Source: Blastocatellia bacterium
GTDB lineage: Bacteria; Acidobacteriota; Blastocatellia; HR10; J050
DNA: 64,000 bases
Direction of reading: 5' to 3'
Assembly: GCA_025054955.1 (NCBI GenBank)
Contig: JANWZE010000133.1
Coordinates: forward strand, 33,771-97,770
The position numbers and the translations under genes are program-made. Position 1 is the stretch's first letter, and each line of letters begins with the position of its first letter. A model generated the notes under the pieces. That model ran no database searches, was not told where the DNA came from, and saw only the letters and a list, made by a program, of their open reading frames with translations. This document shows positions 44,031 to 54,200 of the stretch, one piece after another.

Positions 44031-46358
44031 TTATGGTGTGATGGTTGCCTGAAGGGTGAAACTTGCAGCGCCGGGGCCGAAGTTGGCAATCGCGATAAAG
44101 TATGTGCCGGCGCGTAGCGGTGGTGAGCTGAACGGCGTGATCACGATAGTTTCGTTGCCGGTGACGCCGTCTGCGCGATAGTCAGCAACGGCTTGACCAT
44201 TCTGGATGGCGATGCGTTGACCAAAGCGCACAAACAGGTCTACGTCCTGATTGCCATTCAAGCGAACGGTCAGTTGCGTCGCGCCAGTGGGAACCTGAAT
44301 CGTGTATTGGGTGTCGCCAAGCCGGCCCTGCCCCGGTTGCGGAGCCGGAATGGTGCCCGTGACCGGCACACCGGAGACCAGCGCAATCGTATCGCCGCCG
44401 GTTGATCCGCCGGTGACCGTAGCCGTCAATGTGAACGACGCAGCGCCAGGACCGAAATTGGCGATGGCAATGAAGTATGTGCCTGAACGAAGCGGAGGCG
44501 ATGTGGTTGGCGTAATCGTGATAGTTTCATTGCCCGTCGGAGACTCAGAGCGGAAATCAGCTACTGCTCGACCGCCTTGAATGGTGATCATCTGACCAAA
44601 ACGAACATACAGATCCACGTCCTGATTTCCCGTCAATGTGACAGTCAGTTGAGTCGCGCCGGTTGGCACCTCAATGGTGTATTGCGTTGGGCCAAGAACG
44701 CCGCCGCCTGGCGGTGGCGCTGGGATCGTCCCCGTGACCGGCACGCCCGATGTCAGTTGAGTACCGCCGCCTGGCGGTCCGCCTGTGACTGCGTTGAGAG
44801 CTGCCAGCATATCAACACGGCCACGACCATCCCAATTGGGACCAGCGTCGGGCGAGTCATTAGGATCATCAGGCAGGTCCACGGTCGTCGTTTGAATGAT
44901 GGTGGCAACCTGGTCGTTGGTGAGGGAACGGTTGAGCGCACGGGCGCGTGAGATGATCAAAGCTGCCAAGCCGGCCACCAGCGGCCCAGAGAACGATGTA
45001 CCGCCAGAAATATCGTAGGTCGGCTCACCGGCTGGACCCTCGCCGTTGAGTTGATCGGCGCGCGTCAAGAACGTTGTGCTGGCGACAATGCCCGGCGCGA
45101 CAACATCAACGGCTCGTGGCCCGAATTGAGAGAACGCCGCGCGTCCATTGATATCCGGCGGGATGCGAAGGGGGAAGTCGCCGCCGTAGTCTGAAGCGCC
45201 CACCGAAATGACGTTTTCATACGAGGCAGGATAGTTGGGTTGCGGTGAGTTGTCATTGCCTGCCGAGGCAACGATCACAGCGCCACGTGAGTGGGCAAAC
45301 TGAACAGCCATTTGCTGGGTCTGGGTTGGTTGTTCGCTTCCCAGACTGAGGTTGATCACCGCGGCGCCGTTGCTGGCTGCATAGGTGATTGCGTCAGCAA
45401 TGTCTTGTGTGCTGGCGCCGCCGTCGTCGGTGAATACTTTTAAGGCCATGATACGGCAGCTCCAGGTCGTGCCGGCGATACCGACAGCATCATTGCCACG
45501 CGCGGCGACGATGCCGGCTACGAAGGTTCCATGGGTGGCGGCATCATCGGCGGCGCCGTTGCCGTCTTCATCAAGCCCGTCGCCGATGTCAGGATTGGGA
45601 TCGTTGTCAGGTCGTGAAATCAGCGGAAGATTGCCGCGAAAGTCCCAGCCGACGATGTCATCCACAAATCCATTGCGGTCGTCATCAACGCCGTTGTTAG
45701 CAATTTCATTAGGATTTCGCCAGATGTTAGGCGCGAGGTCCGGGTGATTGAGCAGAACCCCTGAATCAATCACGGCCACCACGACGTCCTGCCGTCCGGT
45801 CGTAATGTCCCACGCTGCTTCGCCGTTGACGTTGCGATTCGACCCGACGCCGTTGTAGACCCAACGTTGCAAACTGTTGGGATACGTGTTGCCTTGAAAT
45901 TGCAAATTCGAGTACAGCGGATCATTCGGCGTGATGTGAAGGTAGTGGTAGTAATTCGGCTCGGCGAATTCAACGGCCGGCTCGTTGGCCAGGGCAGCGG
46001 CCACTTGGCGCACGTCCTGGTCTATAGGAATTTGGTATCGGTAGATATCCAATGTCCAGTTGTGCGAACCCTGAGTGAGTTGATACATCCGTTCGATCTC
46101 TTGCTTGGCGGCACGTTTGGCAGATGGCCGGTACTTAACCAGTACTTCGCCGGGAACAAATTCGGGACGTTCAGTCGTGTTCATCTGAATGCGCAGTGGA
46201 CGGTGAGGTGCAAATGGGGCCGCTGCTGATGCCACATGGGCAGGCACGAACAGTCCTTGCAATACAACGAAACCCATCAACATGAGACTCAACCAACGAC
46301 GAACTCGAATACGATTGGCGCAATTTGTTAGCCTTGACATGAGCAAATTTCTATTCAT
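44031..46358 (-). CDS. Secreted subtilisin-like protease (S8) with two PPC domains
   Basis: A 775-residue exported serine protease. The signal peptide covers about residues 1-38 (RWLSLMLMGFVVLQGLFVPAHVASA). An inhibitor-like propeptide at about 55-130 contains FVPGEVLVKYRPSAKRAAK. The S8 catalytic domain shows the Asp in VAVIDSGVLLNHPDL, the His in THGTFVAGIVAARG and the Ser in GGTSFSGPLVAGL; DDDRNGFVDDIVGWDF is a likely calcium loop. Two C-terminal pre-peptidase (PPC) domains of about 115 residues are nearly identical in places (both SGVPVTGTIPAP, NGNQDVDL or similar, and GTYFIAIANFGPGAASFTL). ATG 46358 follows AGGAGGTTAACGTG. It acts outside the cell on proteins. Confidence 0.95.
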   Translation of the reverse strand: MNRNLLMSRLTNCANRIRVRRWLSLMLMGFVVLQGLFVPAHVASAAAPFAPHRPLRIQMNTTERPEFVPGEVLVKYRPSAKRAAKQEIERMYQLTQGSHNWTLDIYRYQIPIDQDVRQVAAALANEPAVEFAEPNYYHYLHITPNDPLYSNLQFQGNTYPNSLQRWVYNGVGSNRNVNGEAAWDITTGRQDVVVAVIDSGVLLNHPDLAPNIWRNPNEIANNGVDDDRNGFVDDIVGWDFRGNLPLISRPDNDPNPDIGDGLDEDGNGAADDAATHGTFVAGIVAARGNDAVGIAGTTWSCRIMALKVFTDDGGASTQDIADAITYAASNGAAVINLSLGSEQPTQTQQMAVQFAHSRGAVIVASAGNDNSPQPNYPASYENVISVGASDYGGDFPLRIPPDINGRAAFSQFGPRAVDVVAPGIVASTTFLTRADQLNGEGPAGEPTYDISGGTSFSGPLVAGLAALIISRARALNRSLTNDQVATIIQTTTVDLPDDPNDSPDAGPNWDGRGRVDMLAALNAVTGGPPGGGTQLTSGVPVTGTIPAPPPGGGVLGPTQYTIEVPTGATQLTVTLTGNQDVDLYVRFGQMITIQGGRAVADFRSESPTGNETITITPTTSPPLRSGTYFIAIANFGPGAASFTLTATVTGGSTGGDTIALVSGVPVTGTIPAPQPGQGRLGDTQYTIQVPTGATQLTVRLNGNQDVDLFVRFGQRIAIQNGQAVADYRADGVTGNETIVITPFSSPPLRAGTYFIAIANFGPGAASFTLQATITP

Positions 46359-46424
46359 CACGTTAACCTCCTGTGGGCTGTGCAAAATCAGGTAAATTTT
46401 TGCGCAGTGATTTTAGGGGCGGTT

Positions 46425-46530
46425 GCTGTTTCCGTCAAGCAGCGCGACCGGTATCTGGGTTTTCTCAGCCACTCTTGAAGTGGCCGAAGACTTATCGCTG
46501 TTTCCCTCAAGCAGCGTGATCGGTATCTGG
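46425..46530. repeat. Direct repeat pair, 34 nt, offset 72 bp
   Basis: Bases 46425-46458 and 46497-46530 match at 31 of 34 positions; the 38 bases between are unrelated. Confidence 0.85.
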
Positions 46531-46748
46531 TGTATCTGTGCCCACCGTGGCGCTACGATGATTTCAACTGGCGAGGTCCGGATTGGACCAAGGGGAGTGA
46601 ACACTTTCGCGGCCATGCTACTGACCAGTGCGATGGGTCGCTATCCGAAGCTGCTCTCGGTCGGAGAGAGGCAGCCTCCACGCTCGCGCCTTTTCAAACG
46701 CCATCCGCTTGCGGGGCAATTTGCTTGATAGCTCTCGGGCATGACCTA

Positions 46749-46757
46749 TGCTAGAAT
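46749..46757 (+). promoter_or_regulatory. Extended -10 promoter for the small Cys-rich protein and hutH
   Basis: TG at 46749-46750, one base, then TAGAAT (46752-46757). A TTGATA at 46725-46730 is 21 bases away, too far for a normal -35, so the extended -10 probably carries the promoter. Confidence 0.45.
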
Positions 46758-46776
46758 GAGGGCCGAGGTACGAACC

Positions 46777-47058
46777 ATGATCTGTCATCAATGTGGTCAT
46801 GAAATAGCAATCACCTGGGTGCCCGGACGACTTGATACGTGTTCAGCGTGCTCGGCCTATCTGCATTGTTGTCTGAACTGTCGGTTTTACGAGCCGACGC
46901 TGTCTAGTGGCTGTCAGGAGCCGCAGGCTGAGTATGTTCAGGATAAAGCAGCGGGCAACTACTGTGAATTTTTCCAACCGGGAACGAAGGTCGAAGTCCG
47001 TCGCCGCGAAGCGCAGGCGGAAGAGGCGCGGCGCGCGTTTGAAGATTTGTTTCGGTGA
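46777..47058 (+). CDS. Small cysteine-rich zinc protein of unknown function
   Basis: A 93-residue protein starting MICHQCGHEIAI with about ten cysteines in pairs: CHQC, CSAC, CCLNC and YCEFF. The order CxxC, CxxC, CCxNCxFY, then EYVQDKAAGNYCEFF occurs in conserved small zinc-binding proteins of several Gram-negative phyla; the role is unknown. ATG 46777 is favoured over earlier in-frame ATGs because the family begins at the first Cys pair. hutH begins 7 bp after its stop, so they share a transcript. Confidence 0.7.
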   Translation: MICHQCGHEIAITWVPGRLDTCSACSAYLHCCLNCRFYEPTLSSGCQEPQAEYVQDKAAGNYCEFFQPGTKVEVRRREAQAEEARRAFEDLFR

Positions 47059-47065
47059 AAGCCGG

Positions 47066-48568
47066 ATGATGGCTATGGTCACGCTTGATGGTCGGTCGTT
47101 GACACTCGACGATGTAGCTGCTGTTGCTTGGAACAACGAGCCGGTTGAGCTGAGCGCCGAAGCCGTGGAGAGGATGCTGGCGTCTCGGCGCGTCATCGAA
47201 ATGATCCTTGCCCAAGGGCGCGTCGTCTACGGAGTCAACACGGGCTTCGGCAAACTCGCTACGGTGACCATCCCGTCGGATCAGATTGAACAGTTGCAAC
47301 TGAATCTGGTGCGTAGTCATTGTTGCGGCGTTGGCGAACCATTATCTGAAGCCGAAACGCGAGCCATGCTGCTGATGCGCGCCAATGTGCTTGCCAAAGG
47401 GTTTTCGGGTGTGCGGCCGTGCGTGGCTGAGACGCTGGTCGCCATGCTCAATCACGGCATCCATCCTGTGATTCCGTGCAAAGGGTCTGTTGGCGCCAGT
47501 GGCGACCTCGCTCCACTGGCTCATCTGGCATTGAGCGCGATTGGCGAAGGTGACGTGATCTTCAAAGGGCGACGGATGTCGGCGCAAGAGGCGATGCGTC
47601 AGGCTGGCGTCGAGCCGTTGAAACTCCAGGCGAAAGAAGGGCTGGCGTTGCTCAATGGCACGCAGGCGATGACGGCGGTCGGCGGGCTGGCATTGTGTCG
47701 TTTCAAGCGGTTGGCCGATGTCGCTGATGTGGCCGGCGCGATGTCGCTCGAAGCGTTGCATGGAACAAACGCTGCATTTGATCTGCGTATTCAGGCCGCG
47801 CGACCACATCCCGGTCAGCGGACGGTTGCTGAGCGTTTGCTTCGCCTGACACAAGACAGTGAGATTATGCTCTCACACAAGCACTGCTCGCGCGTGCAGG
47901 ATGCTTATAGCCTTCGTTGTATGCCGCAGGTTCATGGAGCTGTCCGTGATGTGATCAGTCATGTGGAGAAGCTAATTGAAACGGAGATCAACAGCGCCAC
48001 CGATAATCCGCTGGTTTTTACCGACGGAGCAGATGTGATTTCCGGCGGCAATTTTCATGGCGAGCCGCTGGCACTGGGGTTCGATTACTTGGCGATGGCC
48101 ATCGCCGAATTAGGGGCTATCTCTGAACGTCGCATTGAGCGACTGGTCAATCCTGACTTGAGCGAGCTGCCTGCCTTTTTGACGCCAACGCCGGGTGTAG
48201 CGTCCGGCATGATGCTCTTTCAAATCGCGGCTGTTTCGCTCTGCGCCGAGAACAAAGTGCTGGCGCATCCGGCATCGGTTGACTCGCTTCCCACCGATGG
48301 CAACAAGGAAGACCATGTCAGTATGGGCATGACGTCGGCGTTGAAGTTGCGTCCGATGCTTGACAACGTCGCCTCGATTCTCGCGATGGAATTGATCTGT
48401 GCCGCTCAGGCGCTGGAGTTTCTGGCTCCGCTCAAGCCGGGGCGAGGCACGGCCCAGGCCTATGAACGGATTCGTTCGCTGGTGCCACCCTTGCGTGAAG
48501 ACCGCGTGTGGTCAGACGAAATTGCCCGTGTTTGCGCTCATCTTGATGAAATTGCCGAGATCAGTTGA
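47066..48568 (+). CDS. hutH: Histidine ammonia-lyase
   Basis: A 500-residue MIO-type lyase that turns histidine to urocanate, the first step of histidine use. The cofactor triad is Ala144-Ser145-Gly146 in SVGASGDLAPL, with the tyrosine loop VVYGVNTGFGKLA at about 53-65. HutH features include NPLVF in the substrate site and SLPTDGNKEDHVSMG. Length is standard. Start ATG 47066 (or 47069/47075) is not preceded by a strong ribosome site, so coupling to the small Cys-rich gene 7 bp upstream is likely. hutU, hutI and hutG are not in the window. Confidence 0.94.
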   Translation: MMAMVTLDGRSLTLDDVAAVAWNNEPVELSAEAVERMLASRRVIEMILAQGRVVYGVNTGFGKLATVTIPSDQIEQLQLNLVRSHCCGVGEPLSEAETRAMLLMRANVLAKGFSGVRPCVAETLVAMLNHGIHPVIPCKGSVGASGDLAPLAHLALSAIGEGDVIFKGRRMSAQEAMRQAGVEPLKLQAKEGLALLNGTQAMTAVGGLALCRFKRLADVADVAGAMSLEALHGTNAAFDLRIQAARPHPGQRTVAERLLRLTQDSEIMLSHKHCSRVQDAYSLRCMPQVHGAVRDVISHVEKLIETEINSATDNPLVFTDGADVISGGNFHGEPLALGFDYLAMAIAELGAISERRIERLVNPDLSELPAFLTPTPGVASGMMLFQIAAVSLCAENKVLAHPASVDSLPTDGNKEDHVSMGMTSALKLRPMLDNVASILAMELICAAQALEFLAPLKPGRGTAQAYERIRSLVPPLREDRVWSDEIARVCAHLDEIAEIS

Positions 48569-48608
48569 GTTGCTTTTGCTGGGGACGCGTTGAACTGTGA
48601 GGCCGTCG

Positions 48609-50951
48609 TCAAGTGAGCCATTCAGGCACTGTCTCGCCGGTTGCCTTCTGCCAGGCGGCGTCAAATTCTTCGCTGCTCCATTGAGCGCGCAATAGCTTCA
48701 GCGCCTGAACCGTCACTTCCAGATGCGGCGAGCGCACTTTTGTGAATGAGATCAAAGCCATCAACAAGTGTCTGAATGATTCAGGGTACAGCCCAAGCTG
48801 AATGAACAATTGACCCACTTGGCCGTGAGAGATGGCCATGCCGGTCACATCGCGTAGTGACTCGTAGATCGCGCGCGACTGCCGGTAGCACTCAAGAGCG
48901 CGAACAAACTCGCGGCGCTCTTGATAGACCCGGCCGAGCTGATGTAATGCCGATGCCATTCCCGCTTGGTCATTGATCTTGGTGAATAGGTCTAACGCGC
49001 GTTGGTAGTATTGTTCGGCCATGTCGAGTTCGCGGCGCTCTTGATCAATGCGGCCGATACTGTGCAGTGTGGCTGCAACATTAGCGGTATCGTTCAAGTG
49101 TTCGAATCGGTTGAGCGCGAGTTGAAACTGATGCCGCGCGGCTGCGTGTTCGCCACGTTCTTGGTGGATGCGCCCGATAGCGTATTGTACACGCGCGGCG
49201 CTGGGTTGATCGCCGACTTCATCAAATAGCCTGAGCGAGTGTTGGTATTGTTGAAGGGCCGCCAGTGGTTCACCGCTGTCGTGGTGGATGCGCCCGATGT
49301 TGTGCAATGTGCGGGCTTGGCTGGCGCGGTCGTCCAGATGGGCAAAGAGAGTCAGCGCCCGTTGATATGGTTGCAGCGCGGCGGTGTACTCGCCACGATC
49401 TTGATAAATGCGACCGATCTGGTGCAGTGCGAGCGCCATGCTCATGGTGTCATCCATTTCTTCGGAAATCTTAAGAGCTAATTGATACTGTTGCAGCGCC
49501 AGTTCCTGTTGGCCGAGTGCTTGCTGGACATGGCCGATGTTGTAGAGCGACCGGGCTAAGCCTGTTTTATCGTCTCTGAGGGTGGCTAAGTGCAAAGCGG
49601 CCTGGTACTGCTGGAGGGCTGCTTGCAGATCACCACGATGGTGAAGGAGCACGGCCAGATTGTGCCTGAGCAGGGCTTCGGTGGCGATGTTGACTTTATC
49701 TAGCAATCGCCGATACTGTCGTTCCAGCGGCTGCTGCAAGCCGGCGCCGACCAGCGCTTGGTGAGTTTGCAAGACCAGTTTTGCTGCCGCTTCCAGCATA
49801 TCCGTCTCGATCAACAATTCAAATGCTTCCATCTGACTGCGTGCGACAGCCGCCAGCTCATTGGCTTGCTGCTGCCGGTTAATTTCAATCAGGCGGAAGG
49901 CGGCTGCATCCCGCCGACGCGCTCGCCATAGCTCCTCCATCTGTTGAGCGCGGCAGAAATCCCTGACGACATCATGGGTGACCAGATATTCGATTTCGCT
50001 CTTGCTGTTAATCATGCTGAGCAATCCCCAACTGATTAACTCGGCAATGCAATGAGCGTAATGATCGGTTGTCAAAGACGGGTGATCTCGCCAAAGCCAG
50101 CCGACGGCTTCCGGTGGAACCAACTGACCATAAGCGGAGAGCCGATTGAGCATCTCGCGGCTTGGCTCAGACAAGCGCGCGTAATTGAGCTGCACAGCCC
50201 GCCATTCCGGTGGCGTGGTCTCATGGTTGGTGATTTCTGCCAACGCTTCCTCTAGTGGTTTGAATCGGCAATAGCAATCAAGCAGAACCAGCGACAGAGG
50301 ATGTCCACCGAAGGCTTCGGCAGCAGCGCGTATCTGTTCCCACGAAGCGGCAGCCAGGCGGGGCAGCGTTTGCATCATGCCGATCGCATCGGCCTGCGGC
50401 AGCGGGTCCAGCGCCACCAGATGCGGCCGAGCGACCAGCGTGAACGGCATGCGGCTAACGAACACAAACTTGCTACGAGCGGTGGTCAGCGTCAGCAGCG
50501 TATCAAAGAATCGTTGCACGTGTTCATCGGTCAGAGACCATCCAGTGTCCCTTTGTGTGAGTTGGCTTTCAACATGATCGAAGATCAGCAATGTCGGATA
50601 TTGATTCAATGCCTGAGCCAGTCGGCTGGCTAGCGCCTCCGGCTCTTGTGCCTGCGCCGCGCAACCCTGCAAGTCGTTCACGCCTTGCCGTTGAAAGTGT
50701 TGATGTAGCTCCTCGACGATCTGTTCCGGCGTCAGTATCCCGTTGTGATAATCGAAGAGAAAGATGTATCCGAAGTGGTTGCGCAATGCCGGTCGCGTGT
50801 GACGGATCAATGCTGTTTTGCCGATGCCGCCGGCGCCGTGAAGGACGATGGTATTTTGATGAGAGTGTTGCAGGGCCTCCAATAAGCTTTTGGATTCCTG
50901 ATCTCGTCCGTAGAAAATTGATGGAGCGTGTACGTCCTGGATAGTTGGCAT
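48609..50951 (-). CDS. STAND-type ATPase with C-terminal TPR array
   Basis: A 780-residue signal-transduction ATPase. After a short N-terminus (FYGRDQESKSLLEAL) come the P-loop GAGGIGKT at 39-46, Walker B LLIFDHVE at 121-128 and sensor KFVFVSR near 161-167, the order of NB-ARC/NACHT-like STAND NTPases. A winged-helix region follows (about 270-360). From about 430 at least eight TPR units of about 40 residues each repeat the pattern LHxIGRIxxxRGE, with strong similarity between units. There is no N-terminal effector domain (no TIR, protease or nuclease), so it is more likely a regulator or sensor than a complete immune effector, unless it acts with another protein. It is a single gene, convergent with hutH. 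Confidence 0.82.
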   Translation of the reverse strand: MPTIQDVHAPSIFYGRDQESKSLLEALQHSHQNTIVLHGAGGIGKTALIRHTRPALRNHFGYIFLFDYHNGILTPEQIVEELHQHFQRQGVNDLQGCAAQAQEPEALASRLAQALNQYPTLLIFDHVESQLTQRDTGWSLTDEHVQRFFDTLLTLTTARSKFVFVSRMPFTLVARPHLVALDPLPQADAIGMMQTLPRLAAASWEQIRAAAEAFGGHPLSLVLLDCYCRFKPLEEALAEITNHETTPPEWRAVQLNYARLSEPSREMLNRLSAYGQLVPPEAVGWLWRDHPSLTTDHYAHCIAELISWGLLSMINSKSEIEYLVTHDVVRDFCRAQQMEELWRARRRDAAAFRLIEINRQQQANELAAVARSQMEAFELLIETDMLEAAAKLVLQTHQALVGAGLQQPLERQYRRLLDKVNIATEALLRHNLAVLLHHRGDLQAALQQYQAALHLATLRDDKTGLARSLYNIGHVQQALGQQELALQQYQLALKISEEMDDTMSMALALHQIGRIYQDRGEYTAALQPYQRALTLFAHLDDRASQARTLHNIGRIHHDSGEPLAALQQYQHSLRLFDEVGDQPSAARVQYAIGRIHQERGEHAAARHQFQLALNRFEHLNDTANVAATLHSIGRIDQERRELDMAEQYYQRALDLFTKINDQAGMASALHQLGRVYQERREFVRALECYRQSRAIYESLRDVTGMAISHGQVGQLFIQLGLYPESFRHLLMALISFTKVRSPHLEVTVQALKLLRAQWSSEEFDAAWQKATGETVPEWLT

Positions 50952-51268
50952 AGTCAGGTCAGAGTTGATTCAGTTGGTATTGTGGAGCGGTCGCAGCGTG
51001 GCGATGCAACCACCGGGTTGTCGAAATCGCGTGCCTATTGTGTGAGCTGGCTGCGTCGGGCGTTGATTTTTTCGGCGGCGGCGCGAGCCTCTTTTTGACA
51101 GCGTGCCCGTTATGTGCGCTGGCCGCGTCGAGCCGGGTGATCATGGTTTTTGCTGGTTTCACGTTGAGTGATGATAGCACATCGGGCAAGTGCATGTGGC
51201 GTGCCGCCGGCCATGTGCTCAGATAAAGCTCATCGCGGATAGACAAAAAGATGGCTCCGAAAGCCGCT
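50952..51268. other. Intergenic region with 72-bp-offset repeat
   Basis: No gene. It carries the repeat pair 51029-51061 and 51101-51133 and otherwise nothing recognisable. Confidence 0.55.
51029..51133. repeat. Direct repeat pair, 33 nt, offset 72 bp
   Basis: Bases 51029-51061 and 51101-51133 match at 27 of 33 positions (both begin GCGTGCC and share GCTGG and GCGTCG blocks). Confidence 0.65.
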
Positions 51269-54200
51269 TTAGGGCGGGCGTTGGGCCAGCAACGAAGGCA
51301 ATGGCTTCGTCACCAGCCGCGTGTTGTATCGCTCCAGGATGGCGCGGCGCTCTTTGGTCATCGGATATGATTCAGGCGGCGCATACGGATATGCGCTCAT
51401 GCCATGAAACGGCAGTGGCCAGACGTGGTCAGGGCTGGCCGAGTTGATGTCCATTTCCTTGCTAAAGCCGTCGGCGTACAGCAAGAACGTATACAGCCAG
51501 CCATCCGGCAGTGGCGGCAGCTTGGTAGCATCGAACGAGAGGGCGATCTCATCACCAGGCCGTGAAATCACAAACAGGTCATCGGTTTGACGCAACAACT
51601 CGCGCACATCGCCTTCGCGTGTATACCAGCCTGTCGGCGTTTTCCAGGGCGAATCGGGTGAAACGCGGTCGTAATCGTACAGAAGCGGTTGTTTGCCGTC
51701 TGGCGTCAGCGGCTCCGAAAAGCCACGCCAACGCAGCTCGGCTGCTACCGGATCAAGCCGGATCGTGCGTGTGGATATCGCGTCGTCAGACGTGGCCACG
51801 AGAATTTGGTCCCAGTAAATGCGCATGTTTGTGGTAATGCGAAGTTCGCGGCTTGAGGAAAGGAATTTGTCAGTCAGGTCGAGCACAATCGTCTGCGGCC
51901 GACCCACTGGTATGCCGATGTCGGCTATGACGGTTTGCCATTGACCGTCCCTGTCTTTGACCTGGAGCGACGGCGGTTTCAAGCTCAACCCAGCTTGATG
52001 CGCTGCCACGTTATCGCTGGAAAAGGCGTAATCGGTCCAGCCGGTCAGCAGCAGTAAAGTTCGATTGAAACTCAACTGGCCTAGATCAAGCGTCAACGTG
52101 TGTTCTTCAGCATAGCCACGAATCGGCAGCAATCGGAAATCATCAGGGTACTGGCGATCAACGTGAAGCACTCGCGCTAACACATCATGGCCGTGCTGAT
52201 CCATGGCAGCGGCCGGCGGGCGAGCCTCCTTGGCGATCCATAATCTGAACGGGCGCGGCACGGCTGTCATCCCTTCGTTCGGGTAGACCTGCACGGTAGC
52301 CGGATGCGCGACGGCAATCAAATGTAACTGGTCAAGGTAGAGCACTTCTTCCAATTCATTGGTGACGCGAAGCTCGTAGCGTCCTTGGCGCGGTTTGAGC
52401 TGATCGTAGCGGATACGAACATATTCGACCGGATCAGGATAATTCCAGCGCCCCGGCCCGATGGAGTAGCCCATCTCGCCGCCACCCAAAAAGTCGGTGA
52501 CAAATTCAAATCGCTCGCCATTCCACGTGTAGAGGTAAGGACATGAAGACGGCTTGCGATCAAGTTCTGTGACTGACACCAAGGCAGGGCCTGCGGCGGT
52601 TGATGGTATCTCCGTTTCGGCTTGAACGATGCCGGCAGGCCAAATCAGCCGCACGACGTCGGCCGCTTGGCGCCGCCCCAAACCCAGCAGAACATCAGCC
52701 GGCGCTGGCGCAGGCACGGCAGCGTAGGTTTCCAGTTTTTGCCTGAGGCTGCCGGCTCGCACTTCGATTTTGGTGGCCACACCGCTACGGTTGCTGACGC
52801 GACCGGTCAGGTGAATACGCAACGATGGGTGACGGTTCCCGCCTTCATTGCGAGCAATGCGCAGTGTGCCGCCAGGCCATCGCGCCATCAGATCCGTGTC
52901 GCCGTCACTGTCTAAATCGCCTGAGGCGAAGCCGCGCGGATGAGGCGACTGAGGTATTGGAGCAAACTTGGCATCTACGGCGCGATCACTAACGTCCATC
53001 CATTCGCTGCCCAGATTACGCAGCACGCGCAGCCGCCCATGCGCGCACACGATCAGGTCCAAAAGTCCGTCATTGTCATAATCAAAAAATTGGGCGGCGC
53101 TTGCGCCAGCCGAGCTGTCGGGGGCAACGCTGGTGACAAAACGGCCCTGCCCATCGCTGGTGATAAACAGGCCAGGCGATTCCAGACGCCCAAAAAAGAA
53201 GTCGGTGAAGTTGTCTTTGTTCGTGTCGCCGGCAGCCACGCACACGAACGCATCGGAGGTTGTTAAGCCAACATCACGCGCCACATCGCGAAATGAATAA
53301 TCACGACGATTGGCCAGCAACGCCGGGGCGCTGCCGTAATTCAGGACTAGTAAGTCAATATCGCGACGATTGTCGTAATCGGTCGGCACAACGGCCACAG
53401 CGCGTTGCTGCGAGCCGGCGACGTTCGCCATTGTCGTGATGTCAGCAAACCGCCCGTTGCCCAAGTTGCGTAACAGCATGTTCGGCGCAGCGGCGAAATC
53501 ATCAGGGAAGATGAGGCGCGATTTGTTAGCGGCCGGTTTGTTCAGGTCAACGAAACCGGCGATGAACAAATCCAGATCACCGTCATGATCCACATCGGCG
53601 AATGCAGCCGACAACGCTAGATACGGATACGAAGGAATCTCGGCAGCGGCCGTCACATCAGCGAACCGGCCACCGCCCTCGTTGCGATAGAGCGCGTTGC
53701 CGCCATAGCGCAGGACAAACAGATCAGGTTTCAAATCATTGTCGTAGTCGCCGGCGACCGCCCCGATGTTGATTGCGTTGGAATCGGCTGTAGCCAATCC
53801 CGACGAAGCGGTCACGTCAACCAGCGCGCTGCCGTCGTTGCGATACAAGCGTAGATTGGTTGGCGAGAGATCACAAACATCCAGGTCGCCATCGCGGTCG
53901 TAGTCAAGTAGCGTGACGCTCCCATTGAATTCGGCGATCAACTGACGCTTGGCTGCCGGGTTGAACTCGTCCGCTTGGAATTGACGCCCGAAGAGCGGGG
54001 CAACAGCCGGCGACTTTCCCGGCAGCGCTGTCGTCTCCGGTTGAGGCAGAAAGCGATGAGTAGCTTCCGTCAACGTGACGTTCGGGACAGCGCGATCCAC
54101 CAGCTCAGGTTCAGCGCCCGTCGAGACGATCGCTTCGGCGTAGCGGCCTTGCTCCAGATAATTCTGGCCGAGCGTCGTGCCATACCCGCCCGCGCGAATC

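Larger units (their letters stand above)
46359..46776. other. Intergenic region with direct repeats
   Basis: It holds the repeat pair 46425-46458/46497-46530 and the promoter of the next gene. Open frames in the middle have no family resemblance. Confidence 0.55.

Noticed and set aside
46423..46754. Open frames before the small Cys-rich gene
   Set aside because: They run across the 72-bp-offset repeat and show no motif.
48609..50951. STAND protein as an Avs-type antiphage gene
   Set aside because: No effector domain, no defence genes around it; I keep only the general STAND-TPR call.
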